The notes: a model not told the origin generated them from the sequence alone. Numbered from the stretch's first letter, positions 26,280 to 35,298 are shown. The stretch is DNA of 64,000 nt from Niallia taxi (GCF_004005475.1 NZ_RZTZ01000014.1:1-64000); one strand, 5' to 3'. Translations and numbers: made by a program.

Positions 26280-26652
26280 GATTATGTCCTCTTTCAGCAA
26301 GCTTTGTTCCAAGTATAATTCCTAAAAAAGCGGCTGCTGGTCCTAACAGCCCGCTCACTGCCATATAAATAAACGCATGAATTACCTCCCCCTGTTGGAA
26401 TAGGGTTAGTGTATCAAGACTGAACGTTGACAAGGTTGTGAATGAGCCAACAATACCTGTACCGATAGCCGTTGAAATTAATGGGGAGAGTTTCTTTCTT
26501 TCTGCAATATACTTCGTAAACCAGCCAAGGAAAAAAGAACCTGCAATATTTATTGCTAAGGTATGATAAGGAAAAGCACCCTGCCCTAGACTGCATAGAA
26601 ATCTGGCAATACTTCCGATAATCCCGCCGATGCCAATATAAAAATAAATCAA
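26272..26652 (-). CDS. crcB: Fluoride channel subunit CrcB/Fluc (first of pair)
   Basis: A 126-residue Fluc homologue with G-I-I-G-S-I-A-R-F near the start and G-T-G-I-V-G-S-F-T-T-L-S-T-F-S in the third-helix region. A TTG start at 26652 follows an AAGGG...AAGG stretch; no ATG is available in a better position. It overlaps the downstream crcB by 8 bases, so the two are translationally coupled. No fluoride (crcB-type) riboswitch could be recognised upstream, where a terminator hairpin of the preceding gene lies. Confidence 0.9.
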   Translation of the reverse strand: MIYFYIGIGGIIGSIARFLCSLGQGAFPYHTLAINIAGSFFLGWFTKYIAERKKLSPLISTAIGTGIVGSFTTLSTFSLDTLTLFQQGEVIHAFIYMAVSGLLGPAAAFLGIILGTKLAERGHNHG

Positions 26653-26676
26653 TTTCCTTTTCCCTTCTTTCCATGT

Positions 26677-26706
26677 AAAAAGGAGAAAACATTTTCTGCT
26701 TTCTCC
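26677..26706 (-). terminator. Terminator between the 67-aa gene and crcB
   Basis: In the minus direction GGAGAAA pairs with TTTCTCC around an 11-base loop and is followed by TTTTTACATGG. Confidence 0.65.
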
Positions 26707-26715
26707 CAGCCATTC

Positions 26716-26919
26716 TTATAGATCTTGAAAATAATCCTTATAAAATCCGCCGACTTTTCCAGAATTATCAACAATGAAATAAAATTCTTCTGTTTCATTT
26801 TTGACTTCATATGTTTCGCCGACTGTCAGCACTCTATTAACAATATATTTGCTGGCATCTGTATGTATGCACTTCACTTTTTTAACTGTGTTCTTGTCAT
26901 TCCATATTTCATGTATCAA
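26716..26919 (-). CDS. Small conserved protein (67 aa), DUF6501-like
   Basis: A 67-residue, Lys/Val-rich beta protein with K-C-I-H-T-D-A, V-L-T-V-G-E-T-Y-E-V-K-N-E-T-E-E-F and G-G-F-Y-K-D-Y-F. This pattern resembles short SH3-like proteins found singly in Bacillaceae (I recall DUF6501). The start is a TTG with GAAAGGGG nine bases upstream. Its function is unknown. It is monocistronic, with its own terminator at 26677-26706. Confidence 0.65.
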   Translation of the reverse strand: MIHEIWNDKNTVKKVKCIHTDASKYIVNRVLTVGETYEVKNETEEFYFIVDNSGKVGGFYKDYFQDL

Positions 26920-26994
26920 TGGTTAAAGCCCCTTTCACTTATATACTACTTTAGTATATAGCCAGGATGCCCTTTAACGCAACCTATCCTTGCC

Positions 26995-27195
26995 TCAAGA
27001 CACTAAATTTCTTTCGTTATGCATTTGCAGAAATATGCTGCTTCGTTCAAAGGTATACCACTGTCCTGTCGATGCCTGTTGAAATGTTATATAGCACTGT
27101 TTATTAATCCAGTCCATTCTTTTGAATTCCATTGCCGTATATGTTTTTTCTTTGTCATTAATTGTATAAAGTTGATTTTTCGCCTGTATGTTCAT
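26995..27195 (-). CDS. Small hypothetical protein (66 aa)
   Basis: A 66-residue polar protein with several aromatic residues and a pattern of short beta strands. Two adjacent ATG codons begin the frame (27198 and 27195); the second has better spacing to AGAAGG. No family was recognised. It lies between the DUF6501-like and cyclotransferase genes on the same strand, each with its own leader. Confidence 0.5.
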   Translation of the reverse strand: MNIQAKNQLYTINDKEKTYTAMEFKRMDWINKQCYITFQQASTGQWYTFERSSIFLQMHNERNLVS

Positions 27196-27270
27196 CATAT
27201 GACCTTCTTTCTATGATGTCTTCTGATAGATATATACCACTGGCGAATTGTCCGTTAAACATACATAAGC

Positions 27271-27693
27271 CTATATTTTTTCATTTGTTCCGGGTTTTCC
27301 TATAAAATTCACCCAATCATGGCCTTCAATTTCGTGCAGTAGCATCTCTTCCTTATTGCAAACATAGGTAAATGCTTTAGTGGAATGGTCGTTATTGTCA
27401 TAAACATCGACCTCCACTCGCATATATAAGCTGCTGTTAGGTTCATCAGGTATATAATCCTCAAACTCATCCAGCAGATAAAGTTCCGCTTGAGGGACTT
27501 CAAATACTTCCCCGCGCACCTTCTCACTCCCCTTATTTAACGCTAAGAAGGGATAGCCTGCACCTGCATCGTATAGCTTGCCATACACCCACACATCTTC
27601 TTGCATACAGGGATAGTTTTTCATCATATGGTGATTGATTTGCTGCTTTCTTAACGTTCCATAAACAAAAACTAGCACATTCAATAGTGGCAC
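27271..27693 (-). CDS. Gamma-glutamylcyclotransferase-like (AIG2/GGCT) protein
   Basis: A protein of about 140 residues with the family's nucleotide-fold opening V-F-V-Y-G-T-L-R and the later acidic stretch L-D-E-F-E-D-Y that carries the catalytic Glu/Asp. Such enzymes cleave gamma-glutamyl-amines or gamma-glutamyl dipeptides; the substrate is not predictable here. The start is uncertain: GTG at 27693 is only two bases from AAAGGAG, and TTG at 27684 is eleven bases away, so the mature protein may be three residues shorter. It abuts the YjbQ remnant. Confidence 0.8.
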   Translation of the reverse strand: MPLLNVLVFVYGTLRKQQINHHMMKNYPCMQEDVWVYGKLYDAGAGYPFLALNKGSEKVRGEVFEVPQAELYLLDEFEDYIPDEPNSSLYMRVEVDVYDNNDHSTKAFTYVCNKEEMLLHEIEGHDWVNFIGKPGTNEKI

Positions 27694-27705
27694 AGCTCCT
27701 TTTGA

Positions 27706-27825
27706 TTATCCTGTTATCAGCTTTATCGTATAGCTTCTGTCTCTTGGTCCATCAAATTCGCAAAAATAAATGCCCTGCCATGTACACGAGTTAAAATTAT
27801 CCAACCCTAGCCTTTTGCTTTTCAT
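27706..27825 (-). pseudogene. C-terminal remnant of a YjbQ/UPF0047 gene
   Basis: In the minus strand, 34 codons ending in TAA at 27706-27708 read ...[21 protein letters not shown]. This is the diagnostic C-terminal block of the YjbQ family (W-Q-G-[IL]-[FY]-x-x-E-[FL]-D-G-P-R). There is no start, ribosome site or N-terminal two-thirds; a TAG lies in frame upstream at about 27829. It is a decayed gene fragment in the gap between the cyclotransferase gene and sda. Confidence 0.75.
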
Positions 27826-27893
27826 TGCCTAAGCTTTGCGTTAGTATGGACATTGTAAGAATATTCAATCCATTTATTTAAGGAGGATGCAAA

Positions 27894-28031
27894 ATGAAAA
27901 TTATGAGCAATGAACAGCTGATTTTTTCTTATCGAGATGCATTGAAAGCCGGAAATGAAGAGGAATGGATAATAATGCTGAAACAGGAAATGGACAAGCG
28001 TGGTCTCAATCCGAGTATTGGGACTGAATAG
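27894..28031 (+). CDS. sda: Sporulation histidine-kinase inhibitor Sda
   Basis: A 45-residue helical hairpin of the Sda type (S-N-E-Q-L-I-F-S-Y ... L-K-Q-E-M-D-K-R-G-L), matching B. subtilis Sda (46 aa) in length and in the helix-turn-helix spacing. Sda binds sporulation kinases such as KinA and blocks Spo0F phosphorylation when replication is disturbed. AAGGAGG precedes the ATG. In B. subtilis the promoter has DnaA boxes. Here only a poor match, TTATCCAAC at 27797, is visible. It ends at its own hairpin, convergent to odhB. Confidence 0.85.
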   Translation: MKIMSNEQLIFSYRDALKAGNEEEWIIMLKQEMDKRGLNPSIGTE

Positions 28032-28037
28032 AACAAT

Positions 28038-28069
28038 AAAGAGGATGCTAACTGCTTAGCATCCTCTTT
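28038..28069. terminator. Bidirectional terminator between sda and odhB
   Basis: A 14-bp perfect stem (AAAGAGGATGCTAA at 28038-28051, complement at 28056-28069) with a 4-base loop, between convergent genes. Confidence 0.88.
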
Positions 28070-28072
28070 CTA

Positions 28073-29329
28073 TTAAGCTTCAAAAAGTAATGATTCAGGA
28101 TCTTCTAATAATGCTTTAACTCTTGCTAGGAAGGTTACTGCTTCCTTGCCGTCAATGATACGATGATCATAGGAAAGAGCTAAATACATCATTGGCCTGT
28201 TTTCCATTTTCTCATTGTCAATGGCAACAGGACGCATTTGGATTTTATGCATACCAAGAATTCCGACTTGAGGACCGTTCAAGATAGGTGTTGACAATAG
28301 CGAACCGAATACACCGCCATTAGTAATAGTGAATGTTCCTCCTTGCAAATCTGATAAAGACAATTTATTATTACGTGCTTTATCTGCAAACGTCATAATA
28401 TCACTTTCTATTTCGGCAAAATTCTTGCGATCCGCATCACGAAGAACTGGTACAACCAAACCATCATCTGTAGAAACCGCTATGCCTATATCATAGAATT
28501 TTTTAAGGACAATTTCGTCTCCCTGTATTTCAGCGTTTAACAGCGGTGCTTTCTTCAAGCAAGCAACAACTGCTTTTGTAAAGAAGGACATGAATCCAAG
28601 CTTCACATCATTTTCTTTATGAAATTGATCCTTGCGTTTATTTCTTAGTTTCATAATATTGCTCATATCCACCTCGTTAAAGGTTGTAAGCATTGCCGTG
28701 TTTTGCTGCACTTCTACAAGCCTTGAGGCAATTGTTTGTCTTCTGCGCGTCATTCTAACACGCTCTGTCGGCTTGCCTGGCTTTGCTTCTGCTGCTTGAG
28801 GCTGTTTATTCTCCTTCTCTTTTGGTGCAGATGGTGCAGGCTGTTCTTTTCTTCTGTCATGCTCTATTACATCATGGGCACGCAATCTTCCTAACGGATC
28901 ATTTGATGGAACTTGCGATAAATCAATCCCTTTTTCTCTTGCTAGTTTTCTTGCAGATGGGGAAGCGATTGGATATCCTTTTGCTTCCGGCTTAATCGGG
29001 CTTGGTTCCTCTTTTGCAGGAGGAGCTTCCGTAACTACAGGCGCTTCTTGGACAGCCGCTTTAGGCAGTGTTTCTGCTGGCTTAGTATTGGCACCACCCT
29101 CAGAAACGATAGCGATAATTTCTCCAACCTGAACTGTATCGCCTTCATTAGCCTTCAGTTCCTGTAAAATACCACTTTCTTCAGAAATGATTTCAACGTT
29201 TACCTTGTCTGTTTCCAGTTCTACTATATAGTCACCTTTTTCTACATATTCACCTGTCTTTTTCAGCCATTGTGCTACGGTACCTTCTGTAATTGATTCT
29301 GCTAGTTCTGGTATTTTAATCTCACCCAT
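28073..29329 (-). CDS. odhB: 2-Oxoglutarate dehydrogenase E2 (dihydrolipoyl succinyltransferase)
   Basis: A 418-residue core enzyme of the 2-oxoglutarate dehydrogenase complex. An N-terminal lipoyl domain has the modified Lys in E-T-D-K-V-N near 42. An Ala/Pro/Glu-rich hinge (80-115) is followed by a peripheral-subunit-binding domain (S-P-S-A-R-K-L-A near 123). The C-terminal catalytic domain ends with S-Y-D-H-R-I-I-D-G near 389. It is 15 bases downstream of odhA, in the same operon, and ends at the terminator shared with sda. Confidence 0.96.
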   Translation of the reverse strand: MGEIKIPELAESITEGTVAQWLKKTGEYVEKGDYIVELETDKVNVEIISEESGILQELKANEGDTVQVGEIIAIVSEGGANTKPAETLPKAAVQEAPVVTEAPPAKEEPSPIKPEAKGYPIASPSARKLAREKGIDLSQVPSNDPLGRLRAHDVIEHDRRKEQPAPSAPKEKENKQPQAAEAKPGKPTERVRMTRRRQTIASRLVEVQQNTAMLTTFNEVDMSNIMKLRNKRKDQFHKENDVKLGFMSFFTKAVVACLKKAPLLNAEIQGDEIVLKKFYDIGIAVSTDDGLVVPVLRDADRKNFAEIESDIMTFADKARNNKLSLSDLQGGTFTITNGGVFGSLLSTPILNGPQVGILGMHKIQMRPVAIDNEKMENRPMMYLALSYDHRIIDGKEAVTFLARVKALLEDPESLLFEA

Positions 29330-29344
29330 CTTAAAAATCCCCCT

Positions 29345-32167
29345 CTATTCAGTCCATGTCAATGCTTTATTAATGATTCTTGCTTGATTTTTGCGATGAA
29401 CAATTGGGTCCCCTTCTGCAGGACTTGATCTTCTTCGTCGTCCGATATAATCGAATGTGACAGTATCAGGTAACAGCTTCTTCACTCTTGGCTCCATGAA
29501 GCTCCATGCACCCATATTTTGAGGCTCCTCTTGCACCCATCTAATTTCTTGTAAATTAGGATATTTTATTAAAATTTCTTTCAATTTATTCGCTGGGAAC
29601 GGATAAAGTTCCTCGATACGTACACTATGCACCCAATCAGAATCCTCCAGCTGCGTAATACCTTGATGAAGGTCGATTGCTATCTTTCCAGTTGACAGCA
29701 AAATTCGTTTCACAGCCTGTGGATTTTTGCCAGTAAGCTCTTCCTCTACTACTGGTTGAAACGTGTCGCTGCTGAATGCACTTACACTTGATGCCACATC
29801 TGCATTTCTTAACAAGCTTTTAGGTGTCATGATTACTAGTGGTCTTACTTCTTCTTTATTTAAGATGGCTGCCTGTCTGCGCAAAATATGAAAATATTGT
29901 GCAGATGATGTTAAATTGGCAACAGTCCAGTTATTTTCCGCAGCAGAGGTCAAAAATCTTTCCATTCGTCCGCTCGAATGCTCTGGTCCTTGGCCTTCAT
30001 AAGCATGTGGAAGCAACATTACTAATCCGGACTTTTGTCCCCATTTTGCTCTTCCAGCTGAAATGAATTGATCAAATATAACTTGTGCAGCATTAGCAAA
30101 ATCGCCGAATTGTGCTTCCCAAAGAACGAGTGTTTCAGGAGCAAACACATTATAACCATATTCAAAACCAAGAACGGCACCTTCTGACAGCGGACTGTTA
30201 TGTACCGCAAAGGACGCTTGTGCAGTTGACAACAAATGAAGCGGTGAATAAACCTTATCTGATTCATTATCATGAAGCACAATATTTCTATGTGCAAAGG
30301 TTCCTCGTTCTGAGTCCTGACCAGACAAGCGAATTGGCGTGCCATCCTGCAGGATGCTCGCATAAGCTAAAGTCTCAGCCAAGCCCCAATCAATCTTCCC
30401 TTCCTCTATCGCTGCTTCACGTCGTTTTAAGATTTTACTTAGTTTGTCAAACACACGGAAATTTTCAGGAAATGAGATTAATTCTGAATTAATTTCCTTC
30501 AGTCGCTTTTCTGAAATAGTTGTATCAATCATCGGCAGATCTCTTTCAACCGAATTCGGTGGAAGTGCTTCCTCGTCCATTTCTTCCTTTGTAGGCACTT
30601 TATCATACGCTTGCTTTAATTTAGCAATAACGTCCTTTTTATAGCCTTGGAATTCAATTTCTGACAATACACCTTGTTCCTGTAATACATTAAAGTAGCT
30701 CGCTGTAATAGTAGGATGCTCTTTGATTATTTTGTACATCAATGGATTTGTTGTCATCGGCTCATCCATTTCATTATGGCCATATCTTCTATAGCCGATT
30801 AAATCAATCAAGAAATCCTTGTTAAAGGCAGCTCTGTACTCACATGCCAGCTTTGCAGCTTTGATTACTGCTTCCGGATCGTCTGCATTTACATGAATGA
30901 TTGGAATTTCAAAACCTTTGGCAAGGTCACTTGCATACCTTGTCGATCTTGAATCTCTTGATTCTGTTGTAAATCCAATCGTATTATTTGCGATTATGTG
31001 AATCGTACCACCTGTTCGGTATCCTTTAAGCCCAGTCAAATTCAGTGTTTCTGCAACAATTCCTTGCCCTGGAAATGCCGCGTCCCCATGAATGAGGATA
31101 GCTTGTGCAGATTGATGGTTCTCTTCTGGAAAGCCTGGGGCTGTTCTGTCATCTTGTGATGCGCGTGTAAATCCTTCCACAACAGCGCCGACAAACTCCA
31201 GATGGCTTGGATTATTTGCCAATGTAAGGCGTACATTCGATGTGCTGCTCTTTTTGATTTGTCTGTTCAGTCCTAAGTGATATTTCACATCACCTGTCCA
31301 GCCAAAGCTTATACCAATTGATCCTTCTGAAGGAACAAGCTTTTTATTTGGGGCATGCTGAAATTCAGCAAAAATCATCTCATACGGCTTTTCAAGCACA
31401 TGTGCCAACACATTTAGCCTTCCTCTGTGAGCCATCCCAATATGAACGTTTTTTGCACCGTTAACAACAGACTGAGATATAATCTCATCAAGCAACGGAA
31501 CCATCGTATCAAGGCCTTCAATCGAGAATCGCTTTTGGCCGACATATGTTTTATGTAAGAAATTTTCGAATTCCTCAACCTCTACCACTCTTTTTAGCAG
31601 TTTTTTCTTCAGTTCTTTATTGCAGGCAGGCTTAAGACTTCCTGATTCCACCTTTTTTTGGAGCCAGTTCTTTTCATTTATATCGTTCACATGATAAAAT
31701 TCAAAGGCAATTTTATTCATATAAACATCCTTTAAATATTGCACAACTTCAAAGCCATTTCTTACAGTGCTTGGCACATCCTGGCATAGCAGTGATGCAT
31801 CCATTTTTTCTAAGTCCTCTTTAGTAAGCTGATAGCGAGACAACTCGAAAAGTTCCTCTTGCCTATGTACATCACCCAATGGATAAATATCTGCAGCTAA
31901 ATGGCCATACGCCCTGATTTTGTTCACTAATGTAACTGCTGCAATAACCTTTTCAACTTCTAAATTACTTCCGGAAGATAGTGCTGGTTTACTTACTGTA
32001 TCTTCCTGTTCGATTGGTGAACCCCATGTTGCGAAAAAATCTCGCATTTCCTCATCAACAGAATCAGGATTTTCTAAGTATTTGTCGTACAGCTCCATTG
32101 CAACCCCGAGATTGGGTCCATAAAACGCTGGCTGATAGGAGCCTTTACCACTAGATGGCTTTCCCAT
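29345..32167 (-). CDS. odhA: 2-Oxoglutarate dehydrogenase E1 (thiamine diphosphate-dependent)
   Basis: A 940-residue E1 that decarboxylates 2-oxoglutarate in the TCA cycle. The ThDP-binding region carries H-I-G-M-A-H-R-G-R-L-N near 242. G-D-A-A-F-P-G-Q-G near 365 is the start of the metal/ThDP motif, and the second half has the transketolase-like E-Y-G-Y and H-A-Y-E-G-Q-G-P-E-H-S-S near 720. The length matches B. subtilis OdhA. GGTGGAGGG precedes the start. A cre-like sequence lies about 85 bases upstream. Confidence 0.96.
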   Translation of the reverse strand: MGKPSSGKGSYQPAFYGPNLGVAMELYDKYLENPDSVDEEMRDFFATWGSPIEQEDTVSKPALSSGSNLEVEKVIAAVTLVNKIRAYGHLAADIYPLGDVHRQEELFELSRYQLTKEDLEKMDASLLCQDVPSTVRNGFEVVQYLKDVYMNKIAFEFYHVNDINEKNWLQKKVESGSLKPACNKELKKKLLKRVVEVEEFENFLHKTYVGQKRFSIEGLDTMVPLLDEIISQSVVNGAKNVHIGMAHRGRLNVLAHVLEKPYEMIFAEFQHAPNKKLVPSEGSIGISFGWTGDVKYHLGLNRQIKKSSTSNVRLTLANNPSHLEFVGAVVEGFTRASQDDRTAPGFPEENHQSAQAILIHGDAAFPGQGIVAETLNLTGLKGYRTGGTIHIIANNTIGFTTESRDSRSTRYASDLAKGFEIPIIHVNADDPEAVIKAAKLACEYRAAFNKDFLIDLIGYRRYGHNEMDEPMTTNPLMYKIIKEHPTITASYFNVLQEQGVLSEIEFQGYKKDVIAKLKQAYDKVPTKEEMDEEALPPNSVERDLPMIDTTISEKRLKEINSELISFPENFRVFDKLSKILKRREAAIEEGKIDWGLAETLAYASILQDGTPIRLSGQDSERGTFAHRNIVLHDNESDKVYSPLHLLSTAQASFAVHNSPLSEGAVLGFEYGYNVFAPETLVLWEAQFGDFANAAQVIFDQFISAGRAKWGQKSGLVMLLPHAYEGQGPEHSSGRMERFLTSAAENNWTVANLTSSAQYFHILRRQAAILNKEEVRPLVIMTPKSLLRNADVASSVSAFSSDTFQPVVEEELTGKNPQAVKRILLSTGKIAIDLHQGITQLEDSDWVHSVRIEELYPFPANKLKEILIKYPNLQEIRWVQEEPQNMGAWSFMEPRVKKLLPDTVTFDYIGRRRRSSPAEGDPIVHRKNQARIINKALTWTE

Positions 32168-32251
32168 GAAAATTTCCCTCCACCATATTTAGTAACAACT
32201 ATATTCCCCATATGCTCGCCTTTTACACTTTAAGGCGTTTATCTGATAAAA

Positions 32252-32265
32252 ATAAAACGTTTACA
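32252..32265 (-). promoter_or_regulatory. cre-like site upstream of odhA
   Basis: ATAAAACGTTTACA keeps the CG centre and one perfect cre half (ACGTTTACA) but lacks the opposite TG. Carbon-catabolite control of odhAB is plausible; the match is imperfect. Confidence 0.35.
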
Positions 32266-32470
32266 TTTGTATTTTAACACGGTATTGCACCCGTTACAAA
32301 AGATTTCCCCATTTTAATAGTAAAAATATTGTAAATTTTTTTCACAACTCTTTTTACTGTGCTAAAAAACCTTTTATAATAAATAAATATGCCAGGAATC
32401 TGGGATAATGTTTATAAGTTATTTAATTATTTTTCATCGTTTTATCATCTTTGTTTTCTTCTGAAAAATG

Positions 32471-32499
32471 AAAAAAAGGCTGCCCATTTAATGAGCAGC
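32471..32499 (-). terminator. Terminator of the arlRS-like operon
   Basis: GCTGCTCAT and ATGGGCAGC pair, with one G-U, around a short loop, followed by CTTTTTTT in the minus direction. Confidence 0.75.
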
Positions 32500-32523
32500 A
32501 CAACATCTATGTTTCTTTTCTTC

Positions 32524-33936
32524 TTATTTAGTGACAGTACCATTTTCAGGCAATGATATGGTTACGGTTGTACCTTCTCCAATCCTGCTGTCTAATTGTA
32601 TACTGCCTTGATAATAATCCACGATTTTTTTGGCTATTGCCAATCCGAGACCAGTTCCGCCTTGGCCTCTGCTGCGGGCTTTATCCACCCTGTAAAAACG
32701 GTCAAATACCTTGTCAATTTCTTCATCTGGTATGCCGATACCTTTGTCACTTATTTGCAGAATAAATAACTTGTCTCTTTTAGATGTTGAAATAGAAATC
32801 TCTTTACTTGCTCCAGAGTATTTAATGGCGTTGTCTAGTAGAATCGTAAGTACTTGTTGAAAATGCTGCTCTGCAATACCATTAAGCTGACTTGATTGTA
32901 ATTGGACCTGGAACTTAAAGTCACTGTGAAGCATTTGAAAATCCTTAACAGCTCCTTCAATGATGGTATTAACCTTTTCCGGTGATAAATTGTCCTGGTC
33001 AATCCTGTTATGATCTAATCTAGTTAAATCAAGCAATGTGAGCACTAGTTTTTTTAATTTCTCTGTTTCATCAAGGGAAGCCTTCAATGATTCCTCGAGT
33101 ATTTCAGGATTATGCTTCCCCCATCTATTCAGCATGGAAAGATGACCTTCCAGAATGGAAATTGGCGTTCTTAGCTCATGGGAGGCATCTTCGACAAATT
33201 GCTTTTGTGCTTGAAAGGATAATTCAATTCGATCCATCATATGATTAAAAATCGTGGTAAGCTCTGAAATTTCGTCCTTTTGCGGATACACAGGCATCCT
33301 TTCTTTAAAGCCAGCACTTTTTATTTTTTTCATTGTGTTTGTCATGATACTTAAAGGCTTTAAAAGCTCTCTTGACATCAAGTAGCCGATTAATGCACTA
33401 ATCAAAATGGCCGCAATCGCAAACAGCATCATCGCAAACGCTAAATGCTTCATAACTAGCTTATACGAATCAAGCAGTCTAATGATTTCAATTTCTCCTG
33501 AGAAGTCTTTGCTTTTTATAGGGTAACTGTAAACTAATGACTGCTCTTCCCCAACAGAAACATACTTAAGCTCTTTTTCTTCCTTAACAATATCCGGTTC
33601 AAGAATCGGAAAATCTCCGTTCAAATGAGAAATCAGTACATTGCCGTCTTCATCAATAACGCGAATCAGCTGATTTTTTGTGTTTAATTGCTCTAATGTA
33701 GCCAAGCTGTTTTTGATTTCTGTTTCACTTATCGTTTTATCGTCAGATTTCAAATATGCCACAAATTCATTCATCGTTTGCCTGACGTCGTTTTCCTCCT
33801 GGTTCATCAACCAAGTCGATACAGTATGAAATTCAAAAAAAGTAAAGATGCTGTATGTTAGGAAAATACTTAATGATAGACCTAGTGTCAGTTTCCATTT
33901 CCATGGAAGCAAGGATAGTCTTCTTACGATATTCAT
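32524..33936 (-). CDS. arlS: Sensor histidine kinase, ArlS-like
   Basis: A 470-residue membrane kinase: TM1 near 16-36, an extracytoplasmic sensor of about 130 residues, TM2 near 165-188, then a HAMP linker. The HisKA H-box D-A-S-H-E-L-R-T-P-I lies near 249, and the ATPase N-box (L-D-N-A-I-K-Y), G1 (D-K-G-I-G-I) and G2 (G-G-T-G-L-G-L-A) follow. Its start overlaps the regulator stop by 4 bases (ATGA). The order arlR-arlS-odhA-odhB is the same as in Staphylococcus aureus, which supports the ArlS assignment. B. subtilis YkoH is the alternative relative. Confidence 0.82.
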   Translation of the reverse strand: MNIVRRLSLLPWKWKLTLGLSLSIFLTYSIFTFFEFHTVSTWLMNQEENDVRQTMNEFVAYLKSDDKTISETEIKNSLATLEQLNTKNQLIRVIDEDGNVLISHLNGDFPILEPDIVKEEKELKYVSVGEEQSLVYSYPIKSKDFSGEIEIIRLLDSYKLVMKHLAFAMMLFAIAAILISALIGYLMSRELLKPLSIMTNTMKKIKSAGFKERMPVYPQKDEISELTTIFNHMMDRIELSFQAQKQFVEDASHELRTPISILEGHLSMLNRWGKHNPEILEESLKASLDETEKLKKLVLTLLDLTRLDHNRIDQDNLSPEKVNTIIEGAVKDFQMLHSDFKFQVQLQSSQLNGIAEQHFQQVLTILLDNAIKYSGASKEISISTSKRDKLFILQISDKGIGIPDEEIDKVFDRFYRVDKARSRGQGGTGLGLAIAKKIVDYYQGSIQLDSRIGEGTTVTISLPENGTVTK

Positions 33937-34625
33937 CTCATCACATACCCTATTCCTCTGACTGTTTCAATGTATTGTTCCTGTCCTGACGGATCAAGTT
34001 TATTCCTTAAGTAACGAACATATACATCAATAACATTTGTCTCCACTTCAGACTCATAGCCCCATATTTTATTTAAAAGCACATCCCTTGTCAGCACGAT
34101 ATTTATATTGCTCATAAACATACTGAGAAGGTCATACTCTCTTTTCGTCAGTGCAATAACCTCCTTGCCTTTTCTGGCAATATGGGATTCCAATTCCAGT
34201 ACAATATCTTTATATGTAAGCACTGTCAGCTTTTGCACTGGTTCTGTTTGTTCGCTCGAGATGTTTTCAATTCTTCTGAATAGCGCTCTAAGTCTTGCAA
34301 GCAGCTCTTCAATAGCAAATGGCTTCACTAAATAATCGTCTGCACCGCTATCTAATCCTGAAACCCTGTCAAGAACATTGTCTCTTGCAGTTATCATCAA
34401 TATCGGTGTGTTTTTCACTTGCCGGATTCTTCTGCACACCTCCATCCCGTTTAACTCTGGTAGCATGAGATCTAGGAGGATAACGTCCCACTGTTCGGTA
34501 ATCGCTTTATTTAGACCGCTTCTGCCGTCTGCACAAACCTCTGTTTGATAGCCTTCATAATTCAATTCCAGCTCAATAAACCGAGCAAGATTTTTTTCAT
34601 CTTCTATAATAAGGATTCTCTTCAT
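33933..34625 (-). CDS. arlR: OmpR-family response regulator, ArlR-like
   Basis: A 230-residue regulator. The receiver domain has acidic pocket I-E-D-E near 7-10, phospho-acceptor Asp in L-L-D-L-M-L-P near 53, and Lys in V-K-P-F near 102. A C-terminal winged-helix DNA-binding domain ends Y-I-E-T-V-R-G-I-G-Y-V-M-R. The E-D-E-K-N-L-A-R-F-I-E-L-E-L opening closely resembles ArlR. It is co-transcribed with the kinase through an ATGA overlap. Targets are unknown here; in staphylococci ArlRS affects autolysis, adhesion and virulence genes. Confidence 0.82.
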   Translation of the reverse strand: MKRILIIEDEKNLARFIELELNYEGYQTEVCADGRSGLNKAITEQWDVILLDLMLPELNGMEVCRRIRQVKNTPILMITARDNVLDRVSGLDSGADDYLVKPFAIEELLARLRALFRRIENISSEQTEPVQKLTVLTYKDIVLELESHIARKGKEVIALTKREYDLLSMFMSNINIVLTRDVLLNKIWGYESEVETNVIDVYVRYLRNKLDPSGQEQYIETVRGIGYVMR

Positions 34626-34715
34626 TTATATCACCCACATTCTAAATAAACATACTTCTAGTTTACCATGGACTGACTCATCTCAAACAGTGTTATCATT
34701 TGTATACAAAGAAGG

Positions 34716-34738
34716 AGCGGGATGTTTTCCACCCCGCT
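34716..34738 (-). terminator. Hairpin between the 40-aa gene and arlR
   Basis: AGCGGGATG pairs with CACCCCGCT with a G-U and is followed by CCTTCTTTG in the minus direction. It could stop the small gene or act as a leader element for arlR. Confidence 0.55.
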
Positions 34739-34753
34739 GCTTTAATCATTATA

Positions 34754-34876
34754 TTATTTATTTCTTCTATTCATAAATGTGTCTTTTATAGCATGTGTTA
34801 TACCAACAATTTGTACTCCAAACAATGAAGCAGCTGTCAAGGATGAAAAAATAATCATCGCATATCGAAATACCAT
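34754..34876 (-). CDS. Small single-span membrane peptide (40 aa)
   Basis: From the ATG at 34876 the peptide has 40 residues: a hydrophobic helix (about 3-28) and a basic tail (M-N-R-R-N-K). GGGAGG lies nine bases upstream; an in-frame GTG at 34879 is an equally good start. The longer 60-codon frame from 34936 lacks a ribosome site. No family was recognised. It lies just before arlR with a hairpin between. Confidence 0.5.
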   Translation of the reverse strand: MVFRYAMIIFSSLTAASLFGVQIVGITHAIKDTFMNRRNK

Positions 34877-35115
34877 CACTTTTTTCCTCCCTTTATCTTT
34901 AATGTAGGATTGAATAACCCTATTTCCAAGTTGCATTTGTTTCTCTTGTTGTTAAATTACACCCCTATTCAAAAAAGCGAATGAGAAAAACATTAAAAAT
35001 ACATGAGAACGCGTTTTCAGCCGAATATTTTTTTTAAAAATGACGGAAGCTATAAATAGGGACTTGCAGGGTGCATTCCATTCGAAAAATAATGGCCAAA
35101 CAAGGAGGAAAATAA

Positions 35116-35298
35116 ATGAATGTTGGAAGAGCTATTGAAATCATGAATGCTGGCGAAATTGTTCATGTAAGTTATAATGGTGAACAGATTTTCATTCAAA
35201 ATGTCAATGAGGATTCTAAAACGGCAAGAATATATACGAAAAACAATCCAGAACAAGAGCTTGAGGTCGATGTTCTACAGCTTATTGAAGAGCAGTAA
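35116..35298 (+). CDS. sspH: Small acid-soluble spore protein, H type
   Basis: A 60-residue protein matching the SspH family over its full length: M-N-V-G-R-A start, a central V-S-Y-N-G-E-Q-I-F-I-Q-N-V-N-E, then T-A-R-I-Y and N-P-E-Q-E-L-E-V. B. subtilis SspH has 59 residues and the same motif order. These proteins are made in the forespore. AAGGAGG precedes the ATG. A SigG-like promoter is expected, but I could not place one with confidence; GAATAT near 35022 may be part of it. Confidence 0.9.
   Translation: MNVGRAIEIMNAGEIVHVSYNGEQIFIQNVNEDSKTARIYTKNNPEQELEVDVLQLIEEQ

Larger units (their letters stand above)
32168..32523. other. odhA promoter region and arlS terminator
   Basis: A 356-bp gap between arlS and odhA on the same strand. 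It holds the terminator of the two-component genes (32471-32499), AT-rich sequence, and a cre-like site near odhA. No gene was seen. Confidence 0.5.

Noticed and set aside
26653-26715. Possible fluoride riboswitch before crcB
   Set aside because: The conserved GGNGAUGG...CUGAUG-type core could not be found; the hairpin there is a terminator of the previous gene.
27790-27806. DnaA box upstream of sda
   Set aside because: TTATCCAAC differs from TTATCCACA in its last two bases, is a single copy, and lies in the YjbQ relic.
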